Source: a virus
IMG/VR virus record: IMGVR_UViG_3300012923_000008
Span: 1-64,000 of that record
DNA: 64,000 bases
Reading direction: 5' to 3' (one strand)
Below, piece by piece: positions 30,768-38,247 of the stretch; within the stretch, counting starts at the first letter, position 1, and each line of letters opens with the position of its first letter. The notes under the pieces are model-generated. The model was not told the origin of the DNA. It did no database searches and saw only the letters and a program-made list of their open reading frames with translations. Both the position numbers and the translations under genes were made by a program.

Positions 30768-31292
30768 CTATCGTGGGTCTTGACTCAGGGCCGTCATCAC
30801 GTTGAACTCGACGATCCGTTCGTTTGCGGTTCCTTCGTCCCGCTTGTAACTGTCCCGGCCGATTTGCATGAGGACCTTCTTACCTCGCATTTCGGAGATG
30901 CATTCGTCCATGGGCTTCGCTTCGGGGAAACCCATCGAGGTGAAGAACTCCCGGTTCATACTCATGGCGCCAGTGGCGATCCATATCTGCCCGGCGGGTA
31001 GGACTCCACCGCAGCGATCCCGGCGGGGGAATTCGTAGTCGGTGAGGCTTACCCCGTTGAGGAGCTTTTGCATTTCTGGGGTTACGTCAGGGCCGAATTC
31101 GTTTGGTTGACAGATAAAGGCGAAGTACCGGGTACCTTTGTTCGAGCTTTTTCCGGTAACGAGATCGATGCACTCTCCAAAGAGATGACAGAGAGGGAGA
31201 AGAGGCTTTGCTTCCCACTCGCCGATTGGTTTCGCGATCATCTCGCGAAGATCGACAGGGAGGTCATCAAAGACTTGGTCTTGTACAGGCAT
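30768..31292 (-). CDS. Hypothetical protein of the recombination/replication module
   Basis: 174 residues, between RecT and the polymerase genes. Contains KGTRYFAFICQPNEFGPDV and near the end KKVLMQIGRDSYKRDEGTAN followed by IVEFNVM. In phages the gene next to RecT is often a single-strand DNA-binding protein, and the closing beta strands would suit an OB fold, but no motif confirms this. Conserved-looking and of normal composition. Confidence 0.65.
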   Translation of the reverse strand: MPVQDQVFDDLPVDLREMIAKPIGEWEAKPLLPLCHLFGECIDLVTGKSSNKGTRYFAFICQPNEFGPDVTPEMQKLLNGVSLTDYEFPRRDRCGGVLPAGQIWIATGAMSMNREFFTSMGFPEAKPMDECISEMRGKKVLMQIGRDSYKRDEGTANERIVEFNVMTALSQDPR

Positions 31293-31356
31293 AGTGTGTT
31301 GTCCTTCGTCAAAAAGGAAGAAGAGTGATTAGAATAGAGGATTTTAATTCTCTGTT

Positions 31357-32112
31357 TTAGCCTCCTATCTTTAGGGGAGAGGGACGTGTGACCGTGGCAG
31401 GAGTCGAAGCGGGAGGAGGGTTCTTAGTTAAACTATTAGGACTAGCATCTGTTTGTTGTAGTCCTAGTGGTTGGTTGAATCGTTCTTCTAAAGATTCTAT
31501 TGGATAACGCTTTACGTTGAGCTGAATTAGTGGGTTGTCTCGAAGTTCTTCTGCGGTGATAGTTCCACGTAATACGTCTGGGTATAGGTCTCGCAAGAGG
31601 AACCCTCTAGCGCGGAGTACTAGCATTCGGCGGGGATACTCGGTCCAGGGACCTTTCTTATTCCAAAGTGACGCTCTGCGGGCGTCGGTCATTGAGAATC
31701 GGCGTTCGATAGGAATTGGAGTTCCACTACGCCAGGAGCGGGCTACGCCGACCCAAGTCATGGGGTCGTCTGATTGTCCTTCTATGCAGTCGTCATAAGA
31801 TAAGCAGAGTCCGGAGGCCCATACCAGGGCCATTGCCGCGTCACCGAAAATACCGGGTCGGCCATTAATTACAGCAATAGAGTTGAGACTTTGTAGGGGA
31901 CGGAGACCGATCTCGGCCCCCCATTGCACAGCGACCATAATGTCACCGGGTTGTCCACGAAAGGAGTTGGGGACCAGGTTGGATTTAGCCAGTCGGGTAG
32001 CTAGTTCTAATGCCTCGGTAAAGTTTTGTGGCATTAAAGCTGCCCAGGGCACTACTCGCGTATTGGAGGTTTCTTCCTCGGGTTCATGGTCTATGGTGAC
32101 TATTTCTGACAT
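31357..32112 (-). CDS. recT: RecT-family single-strand annealing protein
   Basis: 251 residues from ATG 32112 (AAGGAAAGGAAA upstream). The N-terminal core NFTEALELATRLAKSNLVPN, SFRGQPGDIMVAVQWGAEIG, LRPLQSLNSIAVINGRPGIF and the later ARGFLLRDLYPDVLRG are diagnostic of phage RecT-like annealases. It would pair complementary single strands during recombination-dependent replication or repair. C-terminal 45 residues are Pro/Thr/Ser rich. A RecB/Cas4-type nuclease is encoded two genes upstream, the usual partner. Confidence 0.92.
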   Translation of the reverse strand: MSEIVTIDHEPEEETSNTRVVPWAALMPQNFTEALELATRLAKSNLVPNSFRGQPGDIMVAVQWGAEIGLRPLQSLNSIAVINGRPGIFGDAAMALVWASGLCLSYDDCIEGQSDDPMTWVGVARSWRSGTPIPIERRFSMTDARRASLWNKKGPWTEYPRRMLVLRARGFLLRDLYPDVLRGTITAEELRDNPLIQLNVKRYPIESLEERFNQPLGLQQTDASPNSLTKNPPPASTPATVTRPSPLKIGG

Positions 32113-32131
32113 AAGAGGGCATTTCCTTTCC

Positions 32132-32401
32132 TTAATTTGGTTTTTGGCCGGGGTTTGGTTCGTGATCATATAGGCGAATTCGTTGGTAAGCTATGAGGAT
32201 TCCCTCGGGGATCTTATTTATAACCCTCTCTGCTACTTCCGGAGTTTCTGTTGAAGCATGGAGTAGTCTAGCCAGAACGAAGGCAAGGACTCTTATGGCC
32301 TCGCTGTAAGTTAGTCCACTTTTTGAGATCAGGTCGTAGACGATCTGTTGTACGACTTCGCCGGGAAGCGGAGTGGGGAGTGGTTGATGGTTATTTTCCA
32401 T
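32132..32401 (-). CDS. Hypothetical protein between nuclease and RecT
   Basis: 89 residues; helical with SGLTYSEAIRVLAFVLARLL and EVAERVINKIPEGILIAYQR. Overlaps the upstream membrane protein gene by eleven bases. No family recognised; could be a helper of the recombination proteins by position only. Confidence 0.6.
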   Translation of the reverse strand: MENNHQPLPTPLPGEVVQQIVYDLISKSGLTYSEAIRVLAFVLARLLHASTETPEVAERVINKIPEGILIAYQRIRLYDHEPNPGQKPN

Positions 32402-32573
32402 TCAGTTGATACCTAATTTGGGTGATGAAGAAGAACGTGGTTAACGGCCATATAGCTAGGAATAGAATTATAAGTAACCAATCTTTTCTTTTAGGTAATT
32501 CGTGTTCCGTCATAATTATTACTATCATTATGAATATACCAAGATAGAGGTAATGCGCAAGTATACTGGTCAT
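32391..32573 (-). CDS. Small membrane protein, two segments
   Basis: 60 residues: hydrophobic 1-21 (HYLYLGIFIMIVIIM) and 32-52 (WLLIILFLAIWPLTTFFFI) separated by a charged turn EHELPKRKD. Its first base overlaps the last base of the nuclease gene. Function unknown. Confidence 0.6.
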   Translation of the reverse strand: MTSILAHYLYLGIFIMIVIIMTEHELPKRKDWLLIILFLAIWPLTTFFFITQIRYQLNGK

Positions 32574-33604
32574 CAGAGGCTCCTTACTAGTTCTCGCGGC
32601 TGGGCCGGGTCCCAGGTGCGATGAGAGAAATTGGCTTTGAGAATGAGATCCCTCATACTTGGATCGGCAGAACAGACTTCCCGGAATGGGCAGCCGTAGC
32701 GGGTCTCGCCGGTCTTTGGGTCTGTGTGGGGAAGTCCACAGGCTTTGTCATTACGTGGGAAGTGATTCTTCTCGACGTGACGTTCTAGTTCTTCGAAGAA
32801 GTCGAAGAGATCGACGATCCATTCGTCAAGCTGGGCCGGGGTTCGACCGACAATACCTCGTTGGAACTTAGTACTATTGATTAGGATCTGCGCGGCGTCG
32901 ATTATCATGTCGAGGACGGGAGACGATTGGTTGGTTAGGATAGAGTTTCCTCCGACGAGATACGTGCTGACTTGATTGTCGGGATTAAAGCGAGAGAAGT
33001 AGGATTGGGTTATTTGGAATTTGGTGGTCTTGCGGTCTTGTATGGCTGGACGGCCCTCGAAGAGGGGTATTTTATCCAAATGCCCTACCAGGCGGAATTC
33101 TTCCCCGGTGAGTCGGGATCGGTAGCCCAGGCTAACGTCGAAATGTAGTTCTACCGCGGGTTTTCCACTGTCAAGGATTAGGGTCTCTAATGGATCGTTT
33201 TCAAATTGGGCCAGGTACCAAAGGACACTTCTTATCAGGGTCCCGCGATTCTTATATGGGTCTTCGCTGGTCCAGGGACGGCGAAGTTTTTTGTCCCAGG
33301 TTCGCTGGAGAAGATCACTAGTGACTTCTTCCGTAGCATCCCTGTGAGAATGGCCTTCGGCCTTAAGGTGATCGTAGTACTCTAAGGCATGATGATACTC
33401 TATTCCGAAATAGAAGTGGACGTTGGTGTCCCTGGGTTCGTAGCCGTCGATTATGGTGGTTTTGTATTTCCACCAGCAGAATTTGCCTTCGCCGATGGAG
33501 GTACTGTCCCAGGCGGTCTGTAGGGTAGGGAGAAGGGGGGAGAATGACGTGTTGGTAGGGATAGTGGGATCGAGGGGTTCTAGTTCGACTAGTTCGTCAC
33601 TCAT
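32573..33604 (-). CDS. RecB/Cas4-like PD-(D/E)XK nuclease with Fe-S cluster cysteines
   Basis: 343 residues. Core: HHALEYY, LVGHLDKIPLFEGRPAIQDR (GxxD ... QDxK) and KTTKFQ, as in RecB-type exonucleases. Cys43 (FCWWK) pairs with three C-terminal cysteines in ACGLP and YGCPFREVCSADP, the usual split 4Fe-4S arrangement of AddB/Cas4 nucleases. It would resect double-strand ends so that RecT can load. ATGA overlap with the upstream gene. No helicase domain is attached. Confidence 0.9.
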   Translation of the reverse strand: MSDELVELEPLDPTIPTNTSFSPLLPTLQTAWDSTSIGEGKFCWWKYKTTIIDGYEPRDTNVHFYFGIEYHHALEYYDHLKAEGHSHRDATEEVTSDLLQRTWDKKLRRPWTSEDPYKNRGTLIRSVLWYLAQFENDPLETLILDSGKPAVELHFDVSLGYRSRLTGEEFRLVGHLDKIPLFEGRPAIQDRKTTKFQITQSYFSRFNPDNQVSTYLVGGNSILTNQSSPVLDMIIDAAQILINSTKFQRGIVGRTPAQLDEWIVDLFDFFEELERHVEKNHFPRNDKACGLPHTDPKTGETRYGCPFREVCSADPSMRDLILKANFSHRTWDPAQPRELVRSL

Positions 33605-33972
33605 TCGGAATTGTCCCCGGCAAGAATATCAGCCACGGAAACCGAGAGTGTCGAGACACTCTGTGAGGGTTTTCTCTTTGGCTTTGTGGTGATTCCGAGC
33701 TGTTGTTCAAGGACGAACTGATCTCGCTGGGACCAATAGTAAGAGACAAGCTGTGCACGGTCCTTTGGGTCTGGGACCTGGCCTAGAGCGAGGGCACCGG
33801 AATCTATTCTATTCATTAGTTCGTCGAGGGTCATAGGATCGACCTCGGAGAGTGGACTCGGGTAGGGATCTTTTCCGTTGTCTTTTCTCTCACTGGCCTC
33901 TAACATTGCCTTGAGAGTTTGCTTCGGCTCTAGGCCGGGGCCGAGGAGGAGGGGTTTTGGTTTTTCTATCAT
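33601..33972 (-). CDS. Hypothetical protein ending in a LSVSVADIL tail
   Basis: 123 residues: Pro-rich start (EKPKPLLLGPGLEPKQTLKA), helical middle and the C-terminus STLSVSVADILAGDNSE. That tail closely matches SNLSLSVADLLTSEE at the end of the gene at 35352-35717. Overlaps both neighbours by four bases. Possibly a partner or loader for the nuclease downstream; not recognised. Confidence 0.65.
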   Translation of the reverse strand: MIEKPKPLLLGPGLEPKQTLKAMLEASERKDNGKDPYPSPLSEVDPMTLDELMNRIDSGALALGQVPDPKDRAQLVSYYWSQRDQFVLEQQLGITTKPKRKPSQSVSTLSVSVADILAGDNSE

Positions 33973-34175
33973 AGGGTCAGATCTTCCCTTTCGAGGATCT
34001 CGATTACGGAAAGCTCAGGTCTTTGGATCTTCTTTCCGCGGAGTTTTCTTATGATCTTTCTAAAGAGGTCCGAGATAGTTCTGTCGCCGTTGAGATGAGC
34101 CTTTAGCCACTCGTGGTCATCGTCACTTACCATAATGTGGAGTCTATGGAGGGGTTCCTCGAAGAGTTTTGGCAC
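33969..34175 (-). CDS. Ribbon-helix-helix-like small protein
   Basis: 68 residues. LHRLHIMVSDDDHEWLKAHL followed by NGDRTISDLFRKIIRKLRG is the strand-helix-helix pattern of CopG/Arc-type DNA-binding proteins. Ends PELSVIEILEREDLTL, a weak version of the LSV..IL tail found on neighbours. May regulate this operon. Confidence 0.65.
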   Translation of the reverse strand: MPKLFEEPLHRLHIMVSDDDHEWLKAHLNGDRTISDLFRKIIRKLRGKKIQRPELSVIEILEREDLTL

Positions 34176-34187
34176 AGGGAAAGACTC

Positions 34188-34370
34188 CTAACACTCTGAG
34201 ATTTCGAGTACTGTCAATCGCCGGAGGTAATCAGGTCCACGTCTCTTGAATTGACGCTCGGCCTCGTTATATGACGTAGCAAACTCCGCGGTGTCACCGT
34301 GTAGGTTGTCAATCTCGAAATGTATGCGGAACCAGCGATGGTCGTTCGTTAATTTCGGGTCAGGGTTCAT
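34188..34370 (-). CDS. Hypothetical protein
   Basis: 60 residues, ATG overlapping the previous stop as ATGA. WFRIHFEIDNLHGDTAEFAT and a basic centre (EAERQFKRRGPDYLRR), ending LTVLEISEC. Unknown. Confidence 0.6.
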   Translation of the reverse strand: MNPDPKLTNDHRWFRIHFEIDNLHGDTAEFATSYNEAERQFKRRGPDYLRRLTVLEISEC

Positions 34371-34480
34371 GTAGGGATGCCTACGGCTAAGAGTATCCCT
34401 ATTACCCAGGTGATGATACTGATTATCATTGCGTACGCAATTCCTCTTGCTGGTCGCAAGTCGTCTCGGAGGACTTTCAC
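34367..34480 (-). CDS. 37-residue membrane protein
   Basis: GTG 34480 lies after AGGGAGAAATAAA and overlaps the preceding stop as GTGA; its own TGA overlaps the next ATG. Product MKVLRDDLRPARGIAYAMII then SIITWVIGILLAVGIPT: charged start and one transmembrane segment. The double overlap makes it likely to be translated. Confidence 0.6.
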   Translation of the reverse strand: MKVLRDDLRPARGIAYAMIISIITWVIGILLAVGIPT

Positions 34481-34719
34481 TTTATTTCTCCCTTGATTAG
34501 CCGCAGTCGATGGTCTGGATCGGAAGGACATAGGCGGATTTGGATCACCTCTAGTTCCTTATCGCCGATCTCTTGTCGGAAGCGGTAGAGGATCTGTTTG
34601 ACCCGGAGCGATGGGGTTACTGTGCCCTTCTGCTCTTCGTGGATTAGGATTTGAATCCCGATTCTTGCTTCTAGGGCTTCCCGGAGAATTTTCTCGGCCT
34701 GTTCTCGGAGGATGGTCAA
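34477..34719 (-). CDS. Hypothetical charged helical protein
   Basis: 80 residues if started at TTG 34719, which overlaps the previous TGA (TTGA) and has AAGGA nine bases upstream; the ATG at 34755 would overlap the upstream gene by 40 bases. Sequence ILREQAEKILREALEARIGI then basic/acidic strands ending LRLIKGEIK. No family recognised. Confidence 0.6.
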   Translation of the reverse strand: MTILREQAEKILREALEARIGIQILIHEEQKGTVTPSLRVKQILYRFRQEIGDKELEVIQIRLCPSDPDHRLRLIKGEIK

Positions 34720-34943
34720 GAGGAAGTTCCTTGTGTCGCATAGATTTCTCGACACTTAGGACAGTCTGCTCTATTTGCTATTGAGTCAAGTTTAAATCTG
34801 ATAGTCAGTTGATCATCGTTGGTTTGTATTGTCTGCATTAGGGCTAAAAGAATTACGTAACCAAGGGGATCAGTGATCACTAGGTCCTTTATCTTTTGTC
34901 CACAGAGAGTGGTATTGCCATGGGTTTGAAGATGGGTTGTCAT
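34716..34943 (-). CDS. Hypothetical protein with CPKC motif
   Basis: 75 residues from ATG 34943 (GGGGAG eight bases upstream). One C-terminal CPKCREIY and a second cysteine at TTLCGQ suggest a metal site. Middle is helical (YVILLALMQTIQTNDDQLTI). Overlaps both neighbours. Confidence 0.6.
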   Translation of the reverse strand: MTTHLQTHGNTTLCGQKIKDLVITDPLGYVILLALMQTIQTNDDQLTIRFKLDSIANRADCPKCREIYATQGTSS

Positions 34944-35125
34944 GAGGAAACTCCCGGGGAGGGTTCTTTCTTCTCCCACTGTGCGCGTTCGACCTCGATA
35001 GCTTCGTGTTCCGTGGGGAATGGGCCGTGGGTTTGCCCGTCACGACCTATGAAGTACCAAAGACCGTCGTCCCGCTGAGACACGGACGAATAGTATGGAT
35101 GCTGGGGTTTCTGTGTGTCGGTCAA
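34940..35125 (-). CDS. Hypothetical small protein
   Basis: 61 residues from TTG 35125, which overlaps the upstream TGA and has AAGGA before it. SQRDDGLWYFIGRDGQTHGP and FPTEHEAIEVERAQWEKK look like a small WW-like or KOW-like beta fold: reads as one compact domain. No family claimed. Confidence 0.6.
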   Translation of the reverse strand: MTDTQKPQHPYYSSVSQRDDGLWYFIGRDGQTHGPFPTEHEAIEVERAQWEKKEPSPGVSS

Positions 35126-35349
35126 GACTGTGATCCTTCTTCTAGTTTTGTTCCACAATAAGGGCAGAACTTCATTCCTGCGACTACGAGGCAGCCGCCC
35201 CCGCAGCAGCCGAGGATATTCCAGCCTTCTCCGTCTTCGTCTTTTTCGAACTGGGCAAGTGGTCTCATTGAGAGAGGATAGAGTCCTCTGGCGACCGGGT
35301 CTTGGTATTCTCTGGCCTTTTCGGCGAATTCTTTACAGCAGTAGGTCAT
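35122..35349 (-). CDS. Zinc-ribbon protein
   Basis: 75 residues with MTYCCKEFAEKAREYQD at the start and LGCCGGGC plus FCPYCGTKLEEG at the end; the CPYCGTKL is a classic zinc-ribbon knuckle. Similar small proteins occur in many phages of Gram-negative hosts. Function unknown. Confidence 0.7.
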   Translation of the reverse strand: MTYCCKEFAEKAREYQDPVARGLYPLSMRPLAQFEKDEDGEGWNILGCCGGGCLVVAGMKFCPYCGTKLEEGSQS

Positions 35350-35351
35350 GG

Positions 35352-35717
35352 TTATTCCTCACTCGTTAGGAGATCGGCGACGGATAGGGAAAGGTTAGAA
35401 CGAATAGTCTTGTTCTTTACTATCAGTTCTCCTGGGATAGTGTGGTCTAGCTTGGTGATATCGAGGGAGAAGTATGACAAAACGAATTCCTCTGGGTCTT
35501 GTGTAAATTCTTTAAGCATATCGTGTAGTGTTGTGGAGTGACATTCTATAGAGTACCACTTTCCTGAGAACCGTTGGTCCATGATAGGTAACATCATGGA
35601 AAGTTCTATCTTTCCGTTTTCTTTCGGCCAGATCTGGAGGCGCGGGATTACGTGCCAGCCGGAAGAGAAGGCCGGGCGGTGGAGAATGCGCGGTCGGTTT
35701 GGATCGTGGAGGTTCAT
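35352..35717 (-). CDS. Hypothetical protein ending in a LSLSVADLL tail
   Basis: 121 residues. Beta-rich with GWHVIPRLQIWPKENGKIEL and YSIECHSTTLHDMLKEFTQD. Its end SNLSLSVADLLTSEE matches the tail of the 33601-33972 product (STLSVSVADIL). Overlaps the upstream gene by four bases. Unknown function. Confidence 0.65.
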   Translation of the reverse strand: MNLHDPNRPRILHRPAFSSGWHVIPRLQIWPKENGKIELSMMLPIMDQRFSGKWYSIECHSTTLHDMLKEFTQDPEEFVLSYFSLDITKLDHTIPGELIVKNKTIRSNLSLSVADLLTSEE

Positions 35718-35908
35718 TTACCTTTAAATCCTTGGGCCACCTTTTGAATTTCGATGGTGTCGATGGTTACTCGGTATACGATACGGTTTTCATTTATGAG
35801 TTCACTGAATTCGTAAGTGTACTTTCCCTGATCGGAGGAGATTCGACAAATGGTACCTTCTCCGAGTGTGTCCCAGGAGCCGTGCTTGTTTTGACGTTGA
35901 ATTCTCAT
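35714..35908 (-). CDS. Hypothetical small protein
   Basis: 64 residues, beta-rich (GEGTICRISSDQGKYTYEFS; RIVYRVTIDTIEIQKVAQG). Overlaps both neighbours by four bases. No family recognised. Confidence 0.6.
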   Translation of the reverse strand: MRIQRQNKHGSWDTLGEGTICRISSDQGKYTYEFSELINENRIVYRVTIDTIEIQKVAQGFKGK

Positions 35909-36135
35909 GAAGCTTGTTCCTTAAGTCGAACTTCTACCTTTCGTCGGACCTCGACGACGCAGCCGCGAATGTTCGTGGTGAGATTTTCCCCCACCTTATA
36001 GCGTCGCTTATAGTTCTTCACGGCGTAACGGAAGAGTTCGGCCTCCTTTGGGGAGGCCAGTGGGGCGGTCTCGGAGAAGCCAATGATTTGGGCTTGTTCG
36101 AGAAGTTCACGGATAGTTTCTAGTGGCCATTGCAT
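35905..36135 (-). CDS. Hypothetical small protein
   Basis: 76 residues: helical first half (ETIRELLEQAQIIGFSETAP), basic second half (NYKRRYKVGENLTT; VRRKVEVRLKEQ). Its ATG lies inside the end of the preceding gene (16-base overlap). Unknown. Confidence 0.6.
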   Translation of the reverse strand: MQWPLETIRELLEQAQIIGFSETAPLASPKEAELFRYAVKNYKRRYKVGENLTTNIRGCVVEVRRKVEVRLKEQAS

Positions 36136-36311
36136 GAGAGAATGCCTCTATATTTAATAGCTTTTCTGAGGTTCACTTCGCGCCAGTAACGCCATAGACC
36201 GACGTAGCGAATACGTTTTGTGCGGACTGGGTAGACTATTAGGAGTTTGTCTGATAGTTGGAGTTTGTTTTTGTCCCAAATTTCTCTTAATGTATCGTCT
36301 ATATTTTTCAC
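36120..36311 (-). CDS. Hypothetical basic protein
   Basis: 63 residues, Lys/Arg rich with several Trp (TLREIWDKNKLQLSDKLLIV; YVGLWRYWREVNLRKA). ATG overlaps the HIRAN gene stop as ATGA. Unknown. Confidence 0.55.
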   Translation of the reverse strand: MKNIDDTLREIWDKNKLQLSDKLLIVYPVRTKRIRYVGLWRYWREVNLRKAIKYRGILSCNGH

Positions 36312-36679
36312 AGTTCAAACTCCACCCTTGGACCGCCGGAAGCTCCCACGCAGAACTTGGCACGGAGCGGGCCGTCAAGGTGTATGTCTTTGGCGACTTC
36401 GCGGGGGATGTAGCCAAGGTGCCAGGATTCGGAAACTATCTGGTCCGTGTTAAATCCGTAGGATTGGAGACGTTCTTCGACCTCTTGGAGAGAGGTGTTC
36501 GTGGTAATAGCATTCCCGTCTACCCAGACGGCGATCGCGTTAGGGTCGTCGTGAGATGTGCCGGTGTTTTCCCCGTAGGGGTCGCTCATTAGTTCCAGTT
36601 CTTGTCCAACGGGAAGGATGGAGAGGATTGCTTTCGCGGGGGGCCGGTAATGGGCGCCGACTATTGGGTGGATGGGCAT
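36308..36679 (-). CDS. HIRAN domain protein
   Basis: 123 residues. VGAHYRPPAKAILSILPVGQ, ELELMSDPYG, HDDPNAIAVWVDG and WHLGYIPREVAKDI are the strands and turns of the HIRAN domain, known from HLTF/Rad5 helicases where it binds 3' ends of DNA. Here it stands alone, as in a number of phages. Likely recognises stalled or single-stranded ends in phage DNA; that role is inference. Confidence 0.8.
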   Translation of the reverse strand: MPIHPIVGAHYRPPAKAILSILPVGQELELMSDPYGENTGTSHDDPNAIAVWVDGNAITTNTSLQEVEERLQSYGFNTDQIVSESWHLGYIPREVAKDIHLDGPLRAKFCVGASGGPRVEFEL

Positions 36680-36695
36680 GGGAAGGGATTCCCCT

Positions 36696-36869
36696 TTACA
36701 GTTTTAGTTCTTGTGTTATTCTTTTTCCTTCTTCCAATTCTAGAAAGAAGTCCTCGATCGTGGTCTGGATTCTTTGTGCGAGGTCCTTCTTCTCGTCTTC
36801 GGTCACTGGAGGTTTTTCGTCTTCAAGGAAACTCTCAGCGAGATCGTAGCATTTTTGGTCGTAGGCCAT
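36696..36869 (-). CDS. Small acidic helical protein
   Basis: 57 residues from ATG 36869, six bases after a perfect AGGAGG. The much longer frame to 37505 in this phase runs through other genes and is not used. Sequence MAYDQKCYDLAESFLEDE, then EKKDLAQRIQTTIEDFFLEL: two amphipathic helices. Unknown. Confidence 0.7.
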   Translation of the reverse strand: MAYDQKCYDLAESFLEDEKPPVTEDEKKDLAQRIQTTIEDFFLELEEGKRITQELKL

Positions 36870-36871
36870 TA

Positions 36872-37000
36872 TCAGCCTCCTGTTATTCTTAGAAGGGTCC
36901 ATCCTGGCCTTGGTCCGAGCTGCATGTAGGCGTCGGATAGGGTTTCTGCTGTGATGAACCGCATCTGGCCACCACTGCGGAGGAATACATAGGTTTTCAT
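36872..37000 (-). CDS. 42-residue protein
   Basis: ATG 37000 lies three bases after the previous stop; the frame ends in TGA at 36872-36874, right beside the next gene's ribosome binding site. Product MKTYVFLRSGGQMRFITAET then LSDAYMQLGPRPGWTLLRI: beta-helix-beta type with normal codon use. Small conserved-looking phage protein of unknown role. Confidence 0.6.
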   Translation of the reverse strand: MKTYVFLRSGGQMRFITAETLSDAYMQLGPRPGWTLLRITGG

Positions 37001-37003
37001 TCC

Positions 37004-37312
37004 CTATTTCTCTCTTTGGAAGAAATTCCGGCCGAAGAGTTGCTTTGGTTTTGGTTGGAATTTTGCTTCGGCCTTGTCGAGAGTCTCCCGGAGCTGGTCG
37101 AAGGCTGGTTTTACTTCTTCTTCGTAGGAATATTCGTAGTTCTGTGTGTTGGCACAATTGCCGATGAGTTCGATAGCTCTGCCGGCTTGTGAAATTCGCC
37201 CGCCACCGTATTTGAGAAATCTTTCGCGTTTCGTTAAGGATTGCTTTTCGACGAAATCGGGAACGTTGGTCAGGGGGAGGACTTCTTGGATAGGACTGGT
37301 CTTTGTTTTCAT
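37004..37312 (-). CDS. Hypothetical protein
   Basis: 102 residues. LKYGGGRISQAGRAIELIGN and the helical CANTQNYEYSYEEEVKPAFD suggest a conserved small phage protein; function not known. It is the first gene after the hairpin at 37344-37388, so it may have its own transcript. Confidence 0.65.
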   Translation of the reverse strand: MKTKTSPIQEVLPLTNVPDFVEKQSLTKRERFLKYGGGRISQAGRAIELIGNCANTQNYEYSYEEEVKPAFDQLRETLDKAEAKFQPKPKQLFGRNFFQREK

Positions 37313-37343
37313 CTCTTCGTCTCCAGAGGAGAAAGGGTGGAAA

Positions 37344-37388
37344 AGAGAGGCAGTCTATATTCGGGTTGTGTGTACAGACTGCCTCTCT
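37344..37388 (-). terminator. Leftward terminator hairpin
   Basis: Perfect 13-bp inverted repeat AGAGAGGCAGTCT / AGACTGCCTCTCT with a 19-base loop. On the minus strand the stem is followed by TTTT. It lies between the DUF5672 gene and the next leftward gene. The ~95 bases between it and 37483 hold no gene that I can support. Confidence 0.75.
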
Positions 37389-37482
37389 AACTAACTTGGT
37401 CTCCGTCTCATAAAGGTATGTTGTTTGTTTTCTCTTTAGGGGGCTTTGTAGTTTGTTTCCCCCCGCATGGGCGCCTCCATGG

Positions 37483-38247
37483 TTAGAAGGTAGATCCGGG
37501 ATCACGGTCCGGTAATTCCCGAGCCAGCGATTGCTTCAGGTCTTGGTATTCTTTCTTTTGGGAAATATAGGGACTTTTGTCACAAATTTCCAAACGAGAA
37601 AGAAGGGAGGAATGGTCTAGGACGCTTGGCCAGTTACGGCAGTCGTGGAAGCCGAATGGTTGGGGGTTGAATTTGACAGACGTTATTGGGTGTTCGTGGG
37701 AGAATTGCTTCGCGAGAGCTTCTGATGCCCACTCGAATACGGGGTGCTGACTAGGGTGGTATTCCTGGAGTTCTTTCCTATAGGTTCGGCAAAGAACATC
37801 GTCTTCAAGGGTACCGGGCTGGTAGTGCTTTTTAGCGAGCCAACGCATAAGTTCGGTAGATCTGAGACTGAAGCCGCCGTTACCGACACGGTAGTTCTTG
37901 TGCCAGGGCCACAGGGCTCCGATGTAGTCGAAAGAGAGGAACTCGCTTCTCCAGGCTTTGGGGTTTGTTACCCAGCCGTCCCATTGGATGACGAGGATGT
38001 GAGATGTGGTGATGTATTTCGGGGTTTCCCACCAGAGGAATTGATTGTAAGAGGTGGTAGATGTTATCTCGTCGATCTTTATCGTGTGCCTACGTTCAGA
38101 GAACTTTTCCGGGTTGTCGGTGAAGATAATTATGTTCTCAGGGAAGATTAGATCTAGGGTATCTCTCATAGCCAGGTCTGATAATTCTTCCGCTATTGTG
38201 TCGATTAGGACTATGGTGACGTTGGGGAGGGAGAGCTTCTTATTCAT
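37483..38247 (-). CDS. DUF5672 protein, glycosyltransferase-like
   Basis: 254 residues. ILVIQWDGWVTNPKAWRSEF, LSFDYIGALWPWH, VGNGGFSLRSTELM and LEDDVLCRTYR are the core of DUF5672, a family with a GT-A nucleotide-sugar transferase-like arrangement; the VGNGGFSLRS stretch is its hallmark and acidic LEDD could hold metal. It may glycosylate virion, DNA or host-surface components. A TPR-glycosyltransferase is also present in the head operon. Confidence 0.85.
   Translation of the reverse strand: MNKKLSLPNVTIVLIDTIAEELSDLAMRDTLDLIFPENIIIFTDNPEKFSERRHTIKIDEITSTTSYNQFLWWETPKYITTSHILVIQWDGWVTNPKAWRSEFLSFDYIGALWPWHKNYRVGNGGFSLRSTELMRWLAKKHYQPGTLEDDVLCRTYRKELQEYHPSQHPVFEWASEALAKQFSHEHPITSVKFNPQPFGFHDCRNWPSVLDHSSLLSRLEICDKSPYISQKKEYQDLKQSLARELPDRDPGSTF

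Noticed and set aside
37439-37465. GGGGG...CCCCC pair past the DUF5672 gene
   Set aside because: Only five pairs with mostly unpaired loop and no T run; not called a terminator beside the much better hairpin at 37344-37388.
36870-37505. Long minus-strand frame ending in the MAYDQ protein
   Set aside because: It runs in a different phase across the 42- and 102-residue genes and a terminator; only the last 57 codons after AGGAGG are credible.
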